DNA from: Prevotellaceae bacterium
GTDB taxonomy: Bacteria > Bacteroidota > Bacteroidia > Bacteroidales > UBA932
DNA: 36,886 nucleotides
Assembly (NCBI GenBank): GCA_031289415.1
Contig: JAITPN010000020.1
Coordinates: 1-36,886, forward strand
Direction: 5' to 3'
Part shown: positions 34,996-36,886 of the stretch, piece after piece
How positions within the stretch are numbered: position 1 is the stretch's first letter
Layout of the letters: each line of letters opens with the position of its first letter
Program-made: the position numbers and the translations under genes
Notes under the pieces: model-generated
The model's database searches: none
What the model was told of the DNA's origin: nothing
The model's input: only the letters and a program-made list of their open reading frames with translations

Positions 34996-36014
34996 TAATA
35001 AATGTCAAAAGCGTGTGAATAATCCGCCAGTTTTTCGAAATGTACCGGCAAACGGCGCGCTTCTATTTCCTTAATGGCTGCTTCCAACCCCTGCGCAATG
35101 TTTGGATGATTGGGATTGACGCTCAGTACGATAATACTTCCGGCAGCGGCGTTCAAAATCCGCTCCTTGATATTTTCGGCGCTGGAGATGCCGCCGCCGT
35201 CGGTTACCGATTCGTAGCCTATCACCTGCAATCCAAGTTCTTTGACGGCTTTTACCGCCACTTCGTCAATATATCCTGTGGCGGGGCGGAAAAAGGCGGG
35301 CACGTTGCCGGTAGCCTGCGCTATTGCTTGTGCGCCGGCGGTTACTTCATACAGCGCTTCGCCAATGTGCGCCGTGCCTGTTAAATGGTAGGCTTTCGAG
35401 CCGTTTGTTGACACCGGACGGCAACGGTAGCCGAGATTTCCTATGTCGAACAACGGATTTTTGGCAAAGCGTTGTACGGCTTCGCTATATTCTTTTGCGT
35501 AGTAGCCCGATACAAAGACCGTAGCTTTGATATTATATTTGTTCAAAAGGTCGAATATCGCTTCGCTGTGCTGGTAAAATACGTTCACGGTAAGAAATAG
35601 CGGTCGTGCAGCCGTATCGGAAATCGGTATGTTCACCTTGCGAACCACGCCTGCCGTATGCTCGCCCCATTCGTGCGGTGCGGCGTTGGCATATTTCCGC
35701 CGTATTTCTTCCGACAGCGTGGTTAGGCGGTCGGCGTTCGGAAGCGTAGCGTTTACTTCTTTTTCCGGTACATCGGCGCTGCTTTTGGCAGGCGTTTCTA
35801 CCGTATTGCCCGATGAAGCGGGCGGCGCGGGTTCCGGCGCGAGGCTATGCACGTTGCCTGCGACAGTGTCGGCGGCTGTGACGCTTGGCGCTGTCGTACT
35901 TCGGTACGTTTTCATAGCTTCATATTTTTCAACCGTTGTTGTTATCAGCAACGTAACTCCGTACAGACATGCGGCACAGAGTAGAATCGTAAAAATTACA
36001 TAACGGATTTTCAT
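34995..36014 (-). CDS. NodB-fold (polysaccharide deacetylase-like) protein, degenerate active site
   Basis: A 339-residue membrane-anchored or secreted protein (hydrophobic segment about 4-26), a low-complexity linker rich in Ala, Pro, Ser and Thr (about 38-95), then a NodB-like domain (about 138-335). The domain alignment is good around NIKATVFVSG (161-170) and FRPATGYID (242-250). However, the usual TFDDGP is TVNVFY here (142-147), the usual metal-binding His pair of IGNHGYSHP is replaced in IGNLGYRCRP (191-200), and the usual IILLHD near the C-terminus reads IVLSVN (295-300). It therefore lacks metal ligands and probably has no deacetylase activity. Start 36014 is chosen because a -7 box lies just upstream; an ATG at 36068 would precede the transcript. 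It overlaps rlmD by one base. Confidence 0.75.
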   Translation of the reverse strand: MKIRYVIFTILLCAACLYGVTLLITTTVEKYEAMKTYRSTTAPSVTAADTVAGNVHSLAPEPAPPASSGNTVETPAKSSADVPEKEVNATLPNADRLTTLSEEIRRKYANAAPHEWGEHTAGVVRKVNIPISDTAARPLFLTVNVFYQHSEAIFDLLNKYNIKATVFVSGYYAKEYSEAVQRFAKNPLFDIGNLGYRCRPVSTNGSKAYHLTGTAHIGEALYEVTAGAQAIAQATGNVPAFFRPATGYIDEVAVKAVKELGLQVIGYESVTDGGGISSAENIKERILNAAAGSIIVLSVNPNHPNIAQGLEAAIKEIEARRLPVHFEKLADYSHAFDIY

Positions 36015-36037
36015 GGCAAAAAACATTAATACAGATG

Positions 36038-36045
36038 CAAAGATA
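36038..36045 (-). promoter_or_regulatory. -7 box of the NodB-like-rlmD-trkH unit
   Basis: TATCTTTG on the minus strand, 23 bases before the ATG at 36014. A TTTC at the -33 distance is only a partial match. It fixes the start codon choice of the gene. Confidence 0.5.
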
Positions 36046-36207
36046 CGAAAAATCCTTGAAAAATTCACGAAACATAGAATTTTCCGTTTTTATGCAAGCG
36101 GCTGTTGGTTTGCAGAGCGCCGCGCCGCGGGATAGAACTTATGCGCCAATAGGGTATAAATAAAAGTAGGAAAAAATGCGTTAATCTCTTATTATGTAGA
36201 TTATTCT

Positions 36208-36720
36208 CTATATTATTATTTCTTCAAATTGTGGTAAATCTGCCAAATCCAAATATTGTTGAGTAATCTTCTCCAAAGTTGTTGCTGTATGAATATCTTC
36301 GCCTAAAAACCACTCTATGTCTTCAACCGTAGTGAAAAAATGAGCCATAATTTCATCATCGCTCACTTTCAGGCGATAACGTATAGTTTTGAAGAACTTG
36401 ATTTCCGAATATTCAATTTTGTTATCAGCCTTGATAACTTTGATGGCGATGTCAATCAGAGCAAATTGTTCCTGTTTTGACAAGGCTGCTGATTTCTGTT
36501 CAAGCGTTTTGAGGAAATCTGCGAGAAGCTGCTTGCCTCCTGCATTAATATCAGTTACAAACCTGTCAATTTCTGCCTTAAAATCCATGTTTTTAAGCAT
36601 CGATTCTTTGTCACATATTGTTTTAATCAGTGTTACTTCTTCGGGCGCGATTTCGCCGTCACAAGCCATACAACAAAAGGCTGTTTGCAACAATAATTTG
36701 TCAAATGTTATAGTATTCAT
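36208..36720 (-). CDS. TerB-like helical protein
   Basis: A 170-residue cytoplasmic protein with the acidic-loop pattern of TerB/DjlA-type domains, CMACDGEIAPEEVTLIKTIC (about 17-36), and a second similar segment IKVIKADNKIEYSEIKFFKTI (about 107-127). TerB domains bind metal ions and occur in tellurite-resistance and stress systems. Here no other ter gene is visible. I use the ATG at 36720, since the sequence upstream of it is coding in another frame for a different gene. It starts 10 bases after that gene's stop. Confidence 0.6.
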   Translation of the reverse strand: MNTITFDKLLLQTAFCCMACDGEIAPEEVTLIKTICDKESMLKNMDFKAEIDRFVTDINAGGKQLLADFLKTLEQKSAALSKQEQFALIDIAIKVIKADNKIEYSEIKFFKTIRYRLKVSDDEIMAHFFTTVEDIEWFLGEDIHTATTLEKITQQYLDLADLPQFEEIII

Positions 36721-36735
36721 ATTATTATTATTATT
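36721..36735. repeat. (ATT)5 triplet tract at the gene junction
   Basis: Five ATT units. On the mRNA strand it gives consecutive in-frame TAA stops at the end of the upstream gene, directly before the TerB-like ATG. Three-base unit; slippage would only change spacing. Confidence 0.6.
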
Positions 36736-36886
36736 TAAATCCAATTCGTGGTCTTTCCTGTTTAATACCTTGCATTTCATTTTTGATATTTTCAAATTTT
36801 TTGAGGACATCAAGTGAAATAGTCGGTTTTTGATTTTTGATTACAAATTCCAACGTTTCCATTGTAATTCTTTTCGTTTTTTCGCG
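36731..36886 (-). CDS. C-terminal end of a gene cut by the window edge
   Basis: An open frame runs from the right edge to a TAA at 36731, coding 51 residues: charged, with EFVIKNQKPTISLDVLKKFE and a final ERPRIGFK. The sequence is compatible with the C-terminal helical tail of an AAA-type ATPase, but this is weak. An internal ATG at 36862 could give a 43-residue protein; a continued frame with no stop to the edge makes a partial larger gene more likely. It lies 10 bases upstream of the TerB-like gene and is probably in the same operon. Confidence 0.5.
   Translation of the reverse strand, partial: REKTKRITMETLEFVIKNQKPTISLDVLKKFENIKNEMQGIKQERPRIGFK

Noticed and set aside
36015-36068. Upstream start of the NodB-like protein at 36068
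   Set aside because: A -7 box (36038-36045) lies inside this extension, so the ATG at 36068 would not be on the transcript.

Overview
The window comes from a Bacteroidales-type (phylum Bacteroidota) chromosome. The evidence is the -7 motif TAnnTTTG upstream of many genes (often with a TTTG about 20 bases further upstream), a NADH:quinone oxidoreductase cluster with a fused nuoCD and no nuoEFG, the ExbB-ExbD-ExbD-TonB-PstS-like-TPR cluster, lipoprotein FKBPs, a DUF3822-rsmD pair, and a GH106-type glycosidase with a Tat signal. The family or genus cannot be fixed from this sequence alone. Base composition is uneven: roughly 1-2 kb and 29-36 kb look clearly more GC-rich than the middle.

Layout. 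1-147: a 21-base tandem array downstream of a large minus-strand glycoside hydrolase (148-2967). 2968-3316: non-coding, with a nested inverted-repeat element and a palindromic terminator. 3317-4006: a secreted beta-barrel-like protein whose transcribed leader carries nine copies of a pentanucleotide. 4283-11337 (minus): complex I genes nuoA-B-CD-H-I-J-K-L; nuoM and nuoN do not follow. 11549-17216 (plus): Ton energy-transduction cluster, then a small DUF3784-like membrane protein. 17646-21858 (minus): an APC amino-acid permease, tRNA-Cys(GCA), TypA/BipA and an RsiV-like lipoprotein. 22036-27276 (minus): a compact unit of an NrnA-like DHH phosphoesterase, three FKBP-like lipoproteins and a six-hairpin-type glycosidase.

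27430-28996 (plus): a short membrane protein, DUF3822 and rsmD. 29118-31841 (plus): an overlapping four-gene unit of a deoxyhypusine-synthase-like protein, a protein resembling phage nuclease/GNAT-like modules, cytidine deaminase and a small membrane protein. It has a -7 promoter match in front and a hairpin terminator behind. 31842-32143: non-coding, with two hairpins and a second 21-base array related to the one at position 1. 32144-36014 (minus): trkH, rlmD and a NodB-fold protein whose catalytic motifs are degenerate, joined by overlapping stop/start codons. 36208-36886 (minus): a TerB-like protein and the tail of an upstream gene cut by the window edge.

Most genes are housekeeping: respiration, TonB-dependent transport energy, RNA modification, translation GTPase. 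The points most worth a second look are the two related 21-base arrays, the pentanucleotide tract in front of the surface protein, the complex I cluster ending at nuoL, the deoxyhypusine-synthase-like operon with its phage-module-like neighbour, and the apparently non-catalytic NodB protein.
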